Of a DNA stretch of 64,000 nt, positions 43,724-51,848 are shown in pieces (position 1 is the first letter of the stretch; every line of letters starts with the position of its first letter). Position numbers and translations under genes: made by a program. This DNA comes from Winogradskyella ludwigii (GTDB taxonomy: Bacteria; Bacteroidota; Bacteroidia; Flavobacteriales; Flavobacteriaceae), in the NCBI RefSeq assembly GCF_013403985.1, contig NZ_JABFDF010000001.1:1240001-1304000 (forward strand), given 5' to 3'. The notes under the pieces are model-generated. The model ran no database searches. It saw nothing but the letters and a program-made list of their open reading frames with translations, and had not been told where the DNA came from.

Positions 43724-44743
43724 ATGAAAATAATAGTACCAATGGCAGGCCGAGGATCTCGCCTTAGACCACATAGTTTAACCGTACCAAAACCATTAAT
43801 TCCTGTTGCAGGTCAGCCAATCGTTCATCGTTTGGTAAAAGATATTGCAAAAGTTTTAAAACAACCCATTGAAGAAATCGCATTTGTATTAGGTGATCCA
43901 GCATTTTTTGGAGACGATGTTGTAAATAGTTTAATAGAACTGGCTGAGGGTTTAGGTGCAAAAGCATCCATCTACAGACAAGATCAACCTTTAGGTACTG
44001 GTCATGCTATAATGAGTGCAGAACCATCTTTGTCAGGACCAGCAGTAATTGCATATGCAGATACATTAATTAGAGCGGAATTTGATTTAGACCCTTCTGC
44101 AGATAGTGTAATCTGGACAAAATGTGTTGCCAACCCTGAAGCTTATGGAGTTGTAAAACTTAATGATGACAAGAACATTGTTGAGCTCGTTGAAAAACCA
44201 GAAAGCTTTGTAAGTGATCAAGCTGTAATAGGGATTTATTACTTTAAAGATGTTGCGGTTTTAAAAGAAAAACTTCAAGAGATTTTAGACGAAAACATAA
44301 TGAATGGTGGAGAATACCAAATTAACGATGGTATTAAACGCATGATGGCAGACGGAAAAATATTTAAAACCGGAACTGTAGATGAGTGGATGGATTGTGG
44401 AAACAAAGCCGTTACTCTAGAAACAAATGCCAGAATGTTAGGCTTTTTAACAGCAGATAATGAAGAGCAATTAGTTGATGATTCTGTTGTTTTAGAAAAC
44501 TCAAAAATTATTGAACCTTGCTATATTGGTAAAGGCACAGTTTTGAGAAACACCACTGTTGGCCCATTTGTGTCTATAGGAAAAGATTGTGTTATTGAAA
44601 ACTCAACCGTTAAAAATAGCTTAATACAAAATCAAACCACAATTAAAAACGCTAAGTTAGACGAAGCTATGATTGGTAACCACGTTAAATATAATGGTGA
44701 GTTTACTAAAATTAGTATTGGTGATTATACCATCATGGAATAA
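43724..44743 (+). CDS. Sugar-phosphate nucleotidyltransferase
   Basis: A 339 aa enzyme with an N-terminal nucleotidyltransferase domain (MAGRGSRLRPHSLTVPKPLIPVAGQP, residues 7-32, the pyrophosphorylase signature), QPLGTGHAIM near 87 and a C-terminal left-handed beta-helix of hexapeptides (about 245-335). It makes an NDP-sugar from a sugar-1-phosphate; glucose-1-phosphate is likely but not provable from sequence. It heads a plus-strand run through the TPR, DUF4292 and EnvC-like genes. Confidence 0.9.
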   Translation: MKIIVPMAGRGSRLRPHSLTVPKPLIPVAGQPIVHRLVKDIAKVLKQPIEEIAFVLGDPAFFGDDVVNSLIELAEGLGAKASIYRQDQPLGTGHAIMSAEPSLSGPAVIAYADTLIRAEFDLDPSADSVIWTKCVANPEAYGVVKLNDDKNIVELVEKPESFVSDQAVIGIYYFKDVAVLKEKLQEILDENIMNGGEYQINDGIKRMMADGKIFKTGTVDEWMDCGNKAVTLETNARMLGFLTADNEEQLVDDSVVLENSKIIEPCYIGKGTVLRNTTVGPFVSIGKDCVIENSTVKNSLIQNQTTIKNAKLDEAMIGNHVKYNGEFTKISIGDYTIME

Positions 44744-44785
44744 TTATTGAAATAGAATAATCAAGCTATTCAAATCAAGCAAATT

Positions 44786-45100
44786 ATGTATGTCGTATTG
44801 TACACAATTATAATAAAACCTAACCAAGAAGATAATTTTATTGAAGCTTGGAAAGGGTTAACAAACTTGATTTACAAATACGAAGGAAGTTTAGGGTCTC
44901 GATTACATAAAAAAGATGCTCTAAATTTCTTTGCTTACGCTCAATGGCCTGATAAAAATACGTTTGATAATGCTAGTGGAAACCTACCAGAAGAAGCTAA
45001 TCATTTTAGAAACAAAATGAAAGCGTCTTGTGAGACGTTTGAAGTCTTAGAACAATTTGAAATGATTGAAGACTTATTAAAGAATAAACAAAGTGAATAA
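44786..45100 (+). CDS. ABM-type dimeric alpha/beta barrel protein
   Basis: A 104 aa protein with the ferredoxin-like fold of antibiotic-biosynthesis monooxygenase (ABM) domains: VVLYTIIIKPNQEDNFIEAW at the start and GSLGSRLHKKD, FFAYAQWPDKNTFDNA further on. Members bind or oxidise small molecules, or simply dimerise. Function unknown here. It overlaps the next gene by 8 bases. Confidence 0.72.
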   Translation: MYVVLYTIIIKPNQEDNFIEAWKGLTNLIYKYEGSLGSRLHKKDALNFFAYAQWPDKNTFDNASGNLPEEANHFRNKMKASCETFEVLEQFEMIEDLLKNKQSE

Positions 45101-46457
45101 AAGATTTATCTTCTTATTAGTTTTTCTCTTCGGGATGTTAAGCGTTCCTCAGGTTTCCTATGCTCAAGTCGATTTTAATAAAAGACCAGATGACGATTTA
45201 GGAAACGTAGAAGATGAATTTCAAGAACATTTCTTTGAAGCCTTAAAACAAAAAGGGATTGAGAATTATGATAGAGCAGTAGATGCACTTCATAAATGTT
45301 TAAATCTTAATAGTAAGCTGCCTGTTATTTATTTCGAATTGGGTAAAAACTACAATAAACTTAAAAACTTCGGTGCTGCAGAAGATAATTTAAAGAAGGC
45401 TATTGCCATGCAACCAGACAATGTTTGGTTTTTAGATGAGCTTTACGATGTATATTTTCAGCAAGATGATATTAAAAATGCTTTAAAAACCATAAAGCAA
45501 TTGGTAAAATACCATCCCGATTATAAAGAAGATTTGGCATCGCTATACGTGAGAGAGGAAAAGTACAAACAAGCTTTAGATATTTTAGATGAGTTAGATG
45601 CAGATTTTGGATTAAGCGAATCTAGAGATGCTATGCGTAACGATATTTACAGTATTACAGGTAATGCAGACGATAGGATTGAAAACCTAGAACAACGCAT
45701 TGCTAATAATCCTAATAATGAAGATAATCACTTAAAACTTATTTACAGATATAGCCAAACCGGAGATCATAAAAATGCTTATAAAGCAGCTAAGAACTTA
45801 TTAAAAGTAAAACCAGATTCTAAATTTGTGCATTTGGCATTGTATAAGTTTTATCTTCAAGACGGAAAGGTAGATGATGCTATCAGTTCAGTTAAAACAG
45901 CATTGACGAGTCCAGAAATTAATGCAGATGCAAAAGCTAAAGTCCTCAAAGATTTTGTTTCTTTTGTGTCTAGAAATCCGGAATACGAATCAGCCTTAAT
46001 AGATATTACAGCCTTAATTGACGATAATAAAGATGCACAAACGCATAGTGATTTAGGTCAGTATTATTTAAAAGCAGGAGATAAAGCCAAAGCGCTTTTT
46101 AATTTTAAAGAAGCCTTAAAACAGAGTCCTAACGACTTCAAATTAATTAAAGACGTATTATTACTTCAATTAGATGTAAAGGATTATAAAGCGGTTGTAA
46201 AAGATAGTGAGCAGGCTTTAGAATTATATCCAGCGCAACCTATTTTATACCTTGTAAATGCTGTGGCAAGTAATAAATTAAATGAACCTAAAAAAGCAAT
46301 TGATCAACTAGAAATGGGTTTGGATTTTTTAATTGATAATCCCAATATGGAAGCCGATTTTTACTCAGAATTAAGCATAGCCTACAAAGCCTTAAATAAT
46401 ATTAGTAAATCTGAAACGTTTGCTAAAAAGGCAAAAGCCCTAAAAGTGCAGCAGTAA
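45093..46457 (+). CDS. Periplasmic tetratricopeptide repeat protein
   Basis: A 454 aa protein with a signal peptide (about 1-24, ending SYAQ) and ten or so TPR-like helical pairs over the rest (for example VIYFELGKNYNKLKNFGAAEDNLKKAIAMQPD near 70). The start is GTG at 45093, overlapping the ABM gene. It probably scaffolds protein contacts in the periplasm. The DUF4292 lipoprotein gene begins one base after its stop. Confidence 0.82.
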   Translation: MNKRFIFLLVFLFGMLSVPQVSYAQVDFNKRPDDDLGNVEDEFQEHFFEALKQKGIENYDRAVDALHKCLNLNSKLPVIYFELGKNYNKLKNFGAAEDNLKKAIAMQPDNVWFLDELYDVYFQQDDIKNALKTIKQLVKYHPDYKEDLASLYVREEKYKQALDILDELDADFGLSESRDAMRNDIYSITGNADDRIENLEQRIANNPNNEDNHLKLIYRYSQTGDHKNAYKAAKNLLKVKPDSKFVHLALYKFYLQDGKVDDAISSVKTALTSPEINADAKAKVLKDFVSFVSRNPEYESALIDITALIDDNKDAQTHSDLGQYYLKAGDKAKALFNFKEALKQSPNDFKLIKDVLLLQLDVKDYKAVVKDSEQALELYPAQPILYLVNAVASNKLNEPKKAIDQLEMGLDFLIDNPNMEADFYSELSIAYKALNNISKSETFAKKAKALKVQQ

Positions 46458-47249
46458 ATGAAAATATCTCAATTATATCTAAACTCAAAACTTACCATTA
46501 GTGCAATTCTTATTGTATTGGCATTTAGTTGTAATTCCTCCAAAAGTGTTATAGCATCTGGAGTAGCGAGCGATAAATTGTCGGCAAAACAAGTGATAAA
46601 ACAGCACGAAAAGAATGAAGCTGATTTTAAAACCATGAATGCTAGAGTGGCAATTGATCTTATACAAGGAGAACAAGAACAAGGTCACACATTTAGCCTT
46701 CGTATGGAAAAAGACAAGGTGATTTGGCTAAGTGCCACGTTAGGTGTGGCTAGAATGATGATTACACCAGATAGAGTACAGTTTTATAACAAAATAGATA
46801 ATGAATATTTTGATGGAGACTACAAATTATTGAGTGATGTTGTTGGTGTAGATCTCAATTTTATGAAGGTCCAAAACATACTTTTAGGACAATCTATTTA
46901 TGATCTAAAAGAAGAACCACATCAGGTTTCTGTAAATGGAAATTCTTATGCGTTAAGTCCAACAGATCAAAATGCACTTATGGAGTTATTCTATTTAATA
47001 AACCCTTCGCATTTTAAAATGGATAGCTTACAATTGCAGCAATTATCAAAACAACGAATGCTTCAGGTAGATTATTCGTCTTATCAAGAGGTCGATAAAC
47101 AAATAGTTCCAAAAAATATAAGAATAATAGCAGTTGAAAATACAGATGAAGTTGCCATTACTATGGAATTTAAATCGGTATCTTTAAATAGTGAAGTTCG
47201 TTTTCCGTTTAAGATTCCTGCAGGATATAAAGAAATTGTAATTAAATAA
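46458..47249 (+). CDS. DUF4292 lipoprotein
   Basis: A 263 aa lipoprotein: lipobox AFSC with Cys25, then a domain beginning ARVAIDLIQGEQEQGHTFSLRMEKDKVIWLS that fits DUF4292, a Bacteroidota family with a LolB/LolA-like fold. Transport or handling of lipoproteins or lipids is a possibility, not shown. It overlaps the EnvC-like gene by one base. Confidence 0.8.
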   Translation: MKISQLYLNSKLTISAILIVLAFSCNSSKSVIASGVASDKLSAKQVIKQHEKNEADFKTMNARVAIDLIQGEQEQGHTFSLRMEKDKVIWLSATLGVARMMITPDRVQFYNKIDNEYFDGDYKLLSDVVGVDLNFMKVQNILLGQSIYDLKEEPHQVSVNGNSYALSPTDQNALMELFYLINPSHFKMDSLQLQQLSKQRMLQVDYSSYQEVDKQIVPKNIRIIAVENTDEVAITMEFKSVSLNSEVRFPFKIPAGYKEIVIK

Positions 47250-48487
47250 TGACTAACAAGCGTTTCTATTTTATTTTAGTATTTGGACTATTAATGTCTA
47301 GTGTCTCAATTTTTGCTCAAAGTGATAGACAGAAAGAGTTAGAGGCTCAGCGTCAGCAAAAGCTGAAAGAGATTAAGTTAATCAATGCGTTGTTGTATAC
47401 TAAAAAGGACGAAGAGAAATCGGTAATAACACTTATCGAAGATATCAATGCTAAAGTAAACGTTAGAAGAAATTTAATTAGAATTACTAACGAACAAGCT
47501 AATTTATTAACTCGAGAAATTAATACCAATCAAGAAGAGATTTCGAGTTTAAGAACTCAATTGGAGGAATTAAAAGAGGACTATTCTGCAATGGTTGTAA
47601 AATCATATAAAAGTAAGTCAGAACAAAGTAAAGTGATGTTCTTGTTGTCTTCTAGCAATTTTCAGCAAGCTTATAAACGCCTTCAATACATAAGACAATA
47701 TAGAGAATATCAAAAAGAACAAGGAGAAGCGATTAAGTCTAAAACAAAAGAATTACAAGCTTTAAACATTCAATTATCGAAGCAAAAAGTTGATAAGCAG
47801 AAACTTGTTGAAGAAAATAGAATTGCCAAAAGAGAATTAGAAGGAGAATTAAAACAACGTGAAGTTTTAATGGCTTCAATTAAATCTGATATGGGAAAAT
47901 TCGCTGCTCAGATAAAGAAGAAAAAACAAGAGGCAGATCAATTAGATAAAGAAATAGATCGCATAATTGCTGAAGCTATTGCTGCAGCCAATAAAAAAGC
48001 CAATAAAAATACAAGTGGTAAAACAAGCTCTACCAAAAAATTTATTTTAACACCTGAAGCTAAAAAACTTGCAGCCAGTTTCGCTGCCAATAAAGGGAAA
48101 CTAGGTTGGCCTGTAGCAAGAGGTGTTATTAAAGGGAAATTTGGTAAAACACGTTCTTTAACAGATAGTTCAGTCGAAGTCAATCATTCTGGAGTAAAAA
48201 TAGCCACAGAGAAAAATGCAGAAGTTAGAGCCGTTTTTACAGGAGTAGTATCTTCAATTCATGTTATGAAACGAGGGAATCCAACGATATTAATTAGACA
48301 TGGTGATTATTTAACGATTTACCATAACCTATCAAAACTTCATGTTAAAAAAGGAGATAAAATCACTACAGGTCAAGTTATAGGTGAAGTTTTTAGCAAT
48401 AAAATAACAGGAGAAACGCTTCTTGATTTTAGAATTTACAAAAATGATTTAAAGTTGAATCCTGAATCTTGGTTAGTAAGGCAATAA
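47249..48487 (+). CDS. EnvC-like murein hydrolase activator (degenerate LytM domain)
   Basis: A 412 aa periplasmic protein: signal peptide (about 1-24), two long coiled-coil stretches (about 25-115 and 150-255), a Lys/Ser-rich linker and a C-terminal M23/LytM domain (about 285-412). Three of the four M23 active-site positions are changed: HSGVK keeps the His but has Lys for Asp, YHNLS has Asn for the catalytic His, and LLDFR replaces HxH. This is the state of E. coli EnvC, which activates amidases instead of cutting peptidoglycan. A cell-division role is likely. Confidence 0.85.
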   Translation: MTNKRFYFILVFGLLMSSVSIFAQSDRQKELEAQRQQKLKEIKLINALLYTKKDEEKSVITLIEDINAKVNVRRNLIRITNEQANLLTREINTNQEEISSLRTQLEELKEDYSAMVVKSYKSKSEQSKVMFLLSSSNFQQAYKRLQYIRQYREYQKEQGEAIKSKTKELQALNIQLSKQKVDKQKLVEENRIAKRELEGELKQREVLMASIKSDMGKFAAQIKKKKQEADQLDKEIDRIIAEAIAAANKKANKNTSGKTSSTKKFILTPEAKKLAASFAANKGKLGWPVARGVIKGKFGKTRSLTDSSVEVNHSGVKIATEKNAEVRAVFTGVVSSIHVMKRGNPTILIRHGDYLTIYHNLSKLHVKKGDKITTGQVIGEVFSNKITGETLLDFRIYKNDLKLNPESWLVRQ

Positions 48488-48502
48488 AAATAAGTAAGAG
48501 TA

Positions 48503-49012
48503 TTACTCAAAAAGAGCCTTCAATTCTGTAGCATCAGCAGGTTTCATTTTTCCAGCCAAAAGTAAACTCAATTGCTTACGACGTAAAGCGGCATCAAAAC
48601 GTTGTTTTTCTAATTCTGTTTCTGGTACTAATTCAGGTACTCTTATTGGTCGTCCTGTTTCATCTACAGCTACAAAAGTATAGATGGCTTCATTGGCTTT
48701 AACGCGCTCACCAGATTCTCTGTCTTCAATCCAAACATCCATGTACACTTCCATAGACGATGAAAATGCTCGTGATACTTTAGCTTCAATCATTACAACA
48801 CTACCTAAAGGAATCGCTCTATTAAAAGCAACATGGTTAACAGATGCTGTTACTACAATCCGTCTCGAGTGTCGTCTTGCAGAAATACTAGCCGCTCTAT
48901 CCATTCGTGACAACAGTTCTCCTCCAAATAAGTTATTGATAGGGTTAGTTTCACTAGGTAATACTAAGTCGGTTACTATAGTTTTAGATTGAGACGCGGT
49001 TCTAGATTGCAT
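48503..49012 (-). CDS. Acyl-CoA thioesterase (hotdog fold)
   Basis: A 169 aa protein of the YciA/BFIT hotdog thioesterase family. NPINNLFGGELLSRMDRAASISARRH (about 18-43) contains the family active-site Asn/Gly-Gly region and RIVVTASVNHVAF follows. It hydrolyses acyl-CoA to free acid and CoA; chain length is unknown. It converges with the EnvC-like gene, 15 bases apart. Confidence 0.9.
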   Translation of the reverse strand: MQSRTASQSKTIVTDLVLPSETNPINNLFGGELLSRMDRAASISARRHSRRIVVTASVNHVAFNRAIPLGSVVMIEAKVSRAFSSSMEVYMDVWIEDRESGERVKANEAIYTFVAVDETGRPIRVPELVPETELEKQRFDAALRRKQLSLLLAGKMKPADATELKALFE

Positions 49013-49030
49013 AAAATTTTAAAATTTGTG

Positions 49031-49038
49031 CAAATATA
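49031..49038 (-). promoter_or_regulatory. -7 element of the thioesterase gene
   Basis: The minus strand reads TATATTTG, an exact TAnnTTTG match, 19 bases before the start codon. Confidence 0.5.
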
Positions 49039-49186
49039 GAGTGAATTTATAATGAAGGAGAGTTATTATGTGTAAAAAGTGAAAAGTGCTTTTTGAGGCT
49101 TGTATTAAAAAATAACCCATATTCTATTTAGACCATAATCTGTAAGGATGTATAGTTGAAAAAGAGATTCGTAAAATGAAATAAAT

Positions 49187-50125
49187 TTACTTAAGCTTCT
49201 TAATTAATAACCAAGCATCACGATTATGCTCAAGACGAATAGAATTTAGTTCGTTTTGTGCTTCTTCTCTCGTTTCAAAACTTGCATATACAACTTCATG
49301 TAAACCATAACGGTTAACACCAATTTGGCGTGCTTTAAATCCTTGATCTCTTAATTGGCTCACTTTCTTTGCAGAATTAGCTTCAACTCTAAAAGCACCA
49401 GCGACAATATGGTAGTTACCACTTTGTTTTTTTAAAGATAATGTTGCAGCAGGTAAAGGGTTACTAATTACAAACGTTGCTTCTTGCACTTTAGCATCGA
49501 GTTGCTCATAGGCTTGCTCTTGTGCTAATTGATTGTGGTTTTTTATGGTGCTATTATAATACGTAGCAGCAGTGAAACCACCTAATCCTAAGAAAATTAC
49601 AGCTGCAGCAGCGTATTTTATCCAGTTACGATTAGAACGTTTTTCTGGTGTTAATGTAATAGGTGTAGTGTCTTCAATAGCCTCTGCCGTTTCCTTGTAA
49701 ATTTCTCTTGTAACGTTAGACGATGAAAAATGCGATAAACCAAAAGCATCAGTAAGATAATTGATATGGCTAGATGGAGCAAATTGAATTTTTCCATCAG
49801 AATTTAATACCAACTCACCAATATTTTTTAATTGAATAGTTTCTCCTTCAGCTAAATAAGACTTTAAAGACTTTATTTGTCTAGAGATTTTATGTAATGC
49901 TGTAGTGTAAGGTATTTGTTCAATTTCAGCAATATAGTTAGCTAATAAGCCATCATTTTGTTGCAATTGTTCATTAAAAGAAAGCTCCTTTTTGGGAGGG
50001 TAAAATGAATGTGTAGATTCATGTACTTTGGCCGAAACACGTTGTGTTAAAAAGGCTCCAAATTCAGGAATAGTAATACAGTCGTATCGGTATAAAAGGT
50101 CGCTAATGTAAGTCTCTAGTTGCAT
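49187..50125 (-). CDS. HU-like (CCDC81-type) and SPOR domain membrane protein
   Basis: A 312 aa protein with three parts. Residues 1-135 match the bacterial HU-CCDC81 tandem (YDCITIPEFGAFL; FNEQLQQNDGLLANYIA; GETIQLKNIGEL). Then come one membrane helix (169-190) and a C-terminal SPOR domain (about 236-312, YHIVAGAFR..ANSAKKVSQL). SPOR domains bind denuded peptidoglycan at division septa, while the HU-like part would be cytoplasmic. The family is frequent in Bacteroidota; its function is not known to me. Confidence 0.82.
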   Translation of the reverse strand: MQLETYISDLLYRYDCITIPEFGAFLTQRVSAKVHESTHSFYPPKKELSFNEQLQQNDGLLANYIAEIEQIPYTTALHKISRQIKSLKSYLAEGETIQLKNIGELVLNSDGKIQFAPSSHINYLTDAFGLSHFSSSNVTREIYKETAEAIEDTTPITLTPEKRSNRNWIKYAAAAVIFLGLGGFTAATYYNSTIKNHNQLAQEQAYEQLDAKVQEATFVISNPLPAATLSLKKQSGNYHIVAGAFRVEANSAKKVSQLRDQGFKARQIGVNRYGLHEVVYASFETREEAQNELNSIRLEHNRDAWLLIKKLK

Positions 50126-50132
50126 AGTAACG

Positions 50133-50140
50133 CAAAGTTA
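50133..50140 (-). promoter_or_regulatory. -7 element of the HU/SPOR gene
   Basis: The minus strand reads TAACTTTG, an exact TAnnTTTG match, 8 bases before the start codon; the transcript would be nearly leaderless. Confidence 0.45.
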
Positions 50141-50390
50141 AAATATTTTAATTCTGAACGAAATTAAGTGTGATTTATTTATTAACATCAAAAACAATAT
50201 CGATCTATGTAATTGATTTTCTATAGATTCTCATTAAAAAAATATTTAATATTAGACTTGTTTATAGATAGGATATCTAAGTGTGTTGCTTAAAAATCCT
50301 TACTGTACAAAGTTGCATGTGCTTACAATTAATTTTTTAGAATAACACGACTAAAACATTAGAGTGTTCTTTTAGTTAATCTAATCTGTT

Positions 50391-50433
50391 AAAGATTAAA
50401 TAATTATATTCGTAAATAGACTATTTAATCTTT
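50391..50433. promoter_or_regulatory. Inverted repeat upstream of dprA
   Basis: AAAGATTAAATA (50391-50402) and its exact complement TATTTAATCTTT (50422-50433), 19 bases apart. A -7-like TATATTCG (50406-50413) lies between the arms and dprA begins 17 bases after. It could be an operator or an RNA hairpin near the start codon. Confidence 0.5.
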
Positions 50434-50450
50434 CAATTAGTTATTTCCCA

Positions 50451-51563
50451 ATGACAGATCAACAACTCATTTATGCTTTAGCTTTACAGCATGTTCCAAA
50501 AATTGGAGCAACAACAGCTAAAAAACTAATTAGCCATTGCGGATCTGCTGAAGCCGTGTTAGTTGAAAAGAAATCTAAGCTTTTAAAAATTGATGGCATT
50601 GGAACTGTAACCATACAAGGTCTTTTCGATAAAACGCACCTCGAAGAAGCAGAAAAAGAATTGAAATTTATTAAGGACAATGATATTAGTACACATTATT
50701 TTACTGAAGATACTTATCCGGAACGCTTAAAACATTGTATTGATGGTCCTATTGTATTGTTTCAATCCGGAAATATTAATTTGAAGCAACAACGTGTTAT
50801 AAGTATTGTCGGAGCTCGTAAAATAACAACTAGTGGTATTGCCTTTTGTGAAAAACTGGTAGAATCTTTATCTCAATTTAATCCTATAATTGTATCAGGA
50901 TTTGCTTATGGCACCGATATTACAGCGCACAAAGCTGCCGTCAAACACAATTTGCAAACCATAGGTTGTTTGGCTCATGGCTTAAATCAGATTTATCCTA
51001 AAGTGCATAAAAAATATGTAGCGGATATTGAAAATCATGGAGGATTTTATACCGATTTTTGGAGTTCAGATAATTTTGATCGTAATAACTTCTTAAAACG
51101 AAACCGAATTATTGCAGGATTGAGCGAAGCCACTATAGTTATAGAATCTGCAGAAAAAGGAGGGAGTTTAGTTACTGCAGATATTGCTAATTCCTATAAT
51201 AGAGAAGTGTTTGCAGTACCAGGACGAACTACAGATAGCCAAAGCGTAGGCTGTAATAATTTAATAAAATTTCAGAAAGCTCATCTATTATCTAATCCTT
51301 TAGATGTACCTTATATGCTAAATTGGGAATTAGAATCCGATAAAAAGTTAGTTGTGCAACAAGAACTTTTTGTAGAGTTAGAACCTGATGAAAAAATTAT
51401 ATACAATTTTCTAAAAGAGCATAATAAAACCATGTTAGATGTTATTGCTTTGCGTTGTGAAATGCCAACGTATAAAATAGCAGGACTTCTACTAAATATG
51501 GAATTAAAAGGTGTGGTTAGGCCTTTGCCAGGGAAGTTATTTGAGGTAATTTCTATATACTGA
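50451..51563 (+). CDS. dprA: DNA-processing protein DprA
   Basis: A 370 aa single-strand DNA-binding protein that loads RecA in natural transformation. An N-terminal helix-hairpin-helix region (HVPKIGATTAKKLISHCG), the Rossmann core (SIVGARKITTSG near 118, VSGFAYGTDITAHKAA near 148, FLKRNRIIAGLSEATIVIE near 213, GGSLVTADIA) and a C-terminal winged helix (about 305-370) give the full three-domain form. Confidence 0.95.
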   Translation: MTDQQLIYALALQHVPKIGATTAKKLISHCGSAEAVLVEKKSKLLKIDGIGTVTIQGLFDKTHLEEAEKELKFIKDNDISTHYFTEDTYPERLKHCIDGPIVLFQSGNINLKQQRVISIVGARKITTSGIAFCEKLVESLSQFNPIIVSGFAYGTDITAHKAAVKHNLQTIGCLAHGLNQIYPKVHKKYVADIENHGGFYTDFWSSDNFDRNNFLKRNRIIAGLSEATIVIESAEKGGSLVTADIANSYNREVFAVPGRTTDSQSVGCNNLIKFQKAHLLSNPLDVPYMLNWELESDKKLVVQQELFVELEPDEKIIYNFLKEHNKTMLDVIALRCEMPTYKIAGLLLNMELKGVVRPLPGKLFEVISIY

Positions 51564-51820
51564 GTTGAATATATGAATTTTAAAATATTACAGGTCAAAA
51601 ACATGATTCATTACAAAAGTTTTGGAATTAGATCATAATATTTTAGGTGTTTTTTCTTTAAAACTTATAGCCTTAGTTGTTGTAAAAACAGCAATAAAAA
51701 TACATTTTATCGCATTTTTTAAGCAGATTAACCGACATTTCTTTGTTTGTAAGCTTTTTTGTAGCATATTTGCTCACCCTCAAATTAATTAAAATATTAA
51801 GGTTCATTCATCTAAGGTTG

Positions 51821-51828
51821 TATCTTTG
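51821..51828 (+). promoter_or_regulatory. -7 element of the first T9SS cargo gene
   Basis: TATCTTTG matches TAnnTTTG, 20 bases before the ATG at 51849. No TTG at the usual -33 distance. The preceding 285 bp after dprA hold nothing else recognisable. Confidence 0.45.
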
Positions 51829-51848
51829 TATTATATAATTCCCTACTT

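Larger units (their letters stand above)
50126..50450. other. Divergent intergenic region (325 bp)
   Basis: It separates the minus-strand HU/SPOR gene from dprA. It holds the -7 element of the HU/SPOR gene (50133-50140), a 12-base inverted repeat before dprA (50391-50433), and otherwise AT-rich DNA without a recognisable gene or tRNA. Confidence 0.6.
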
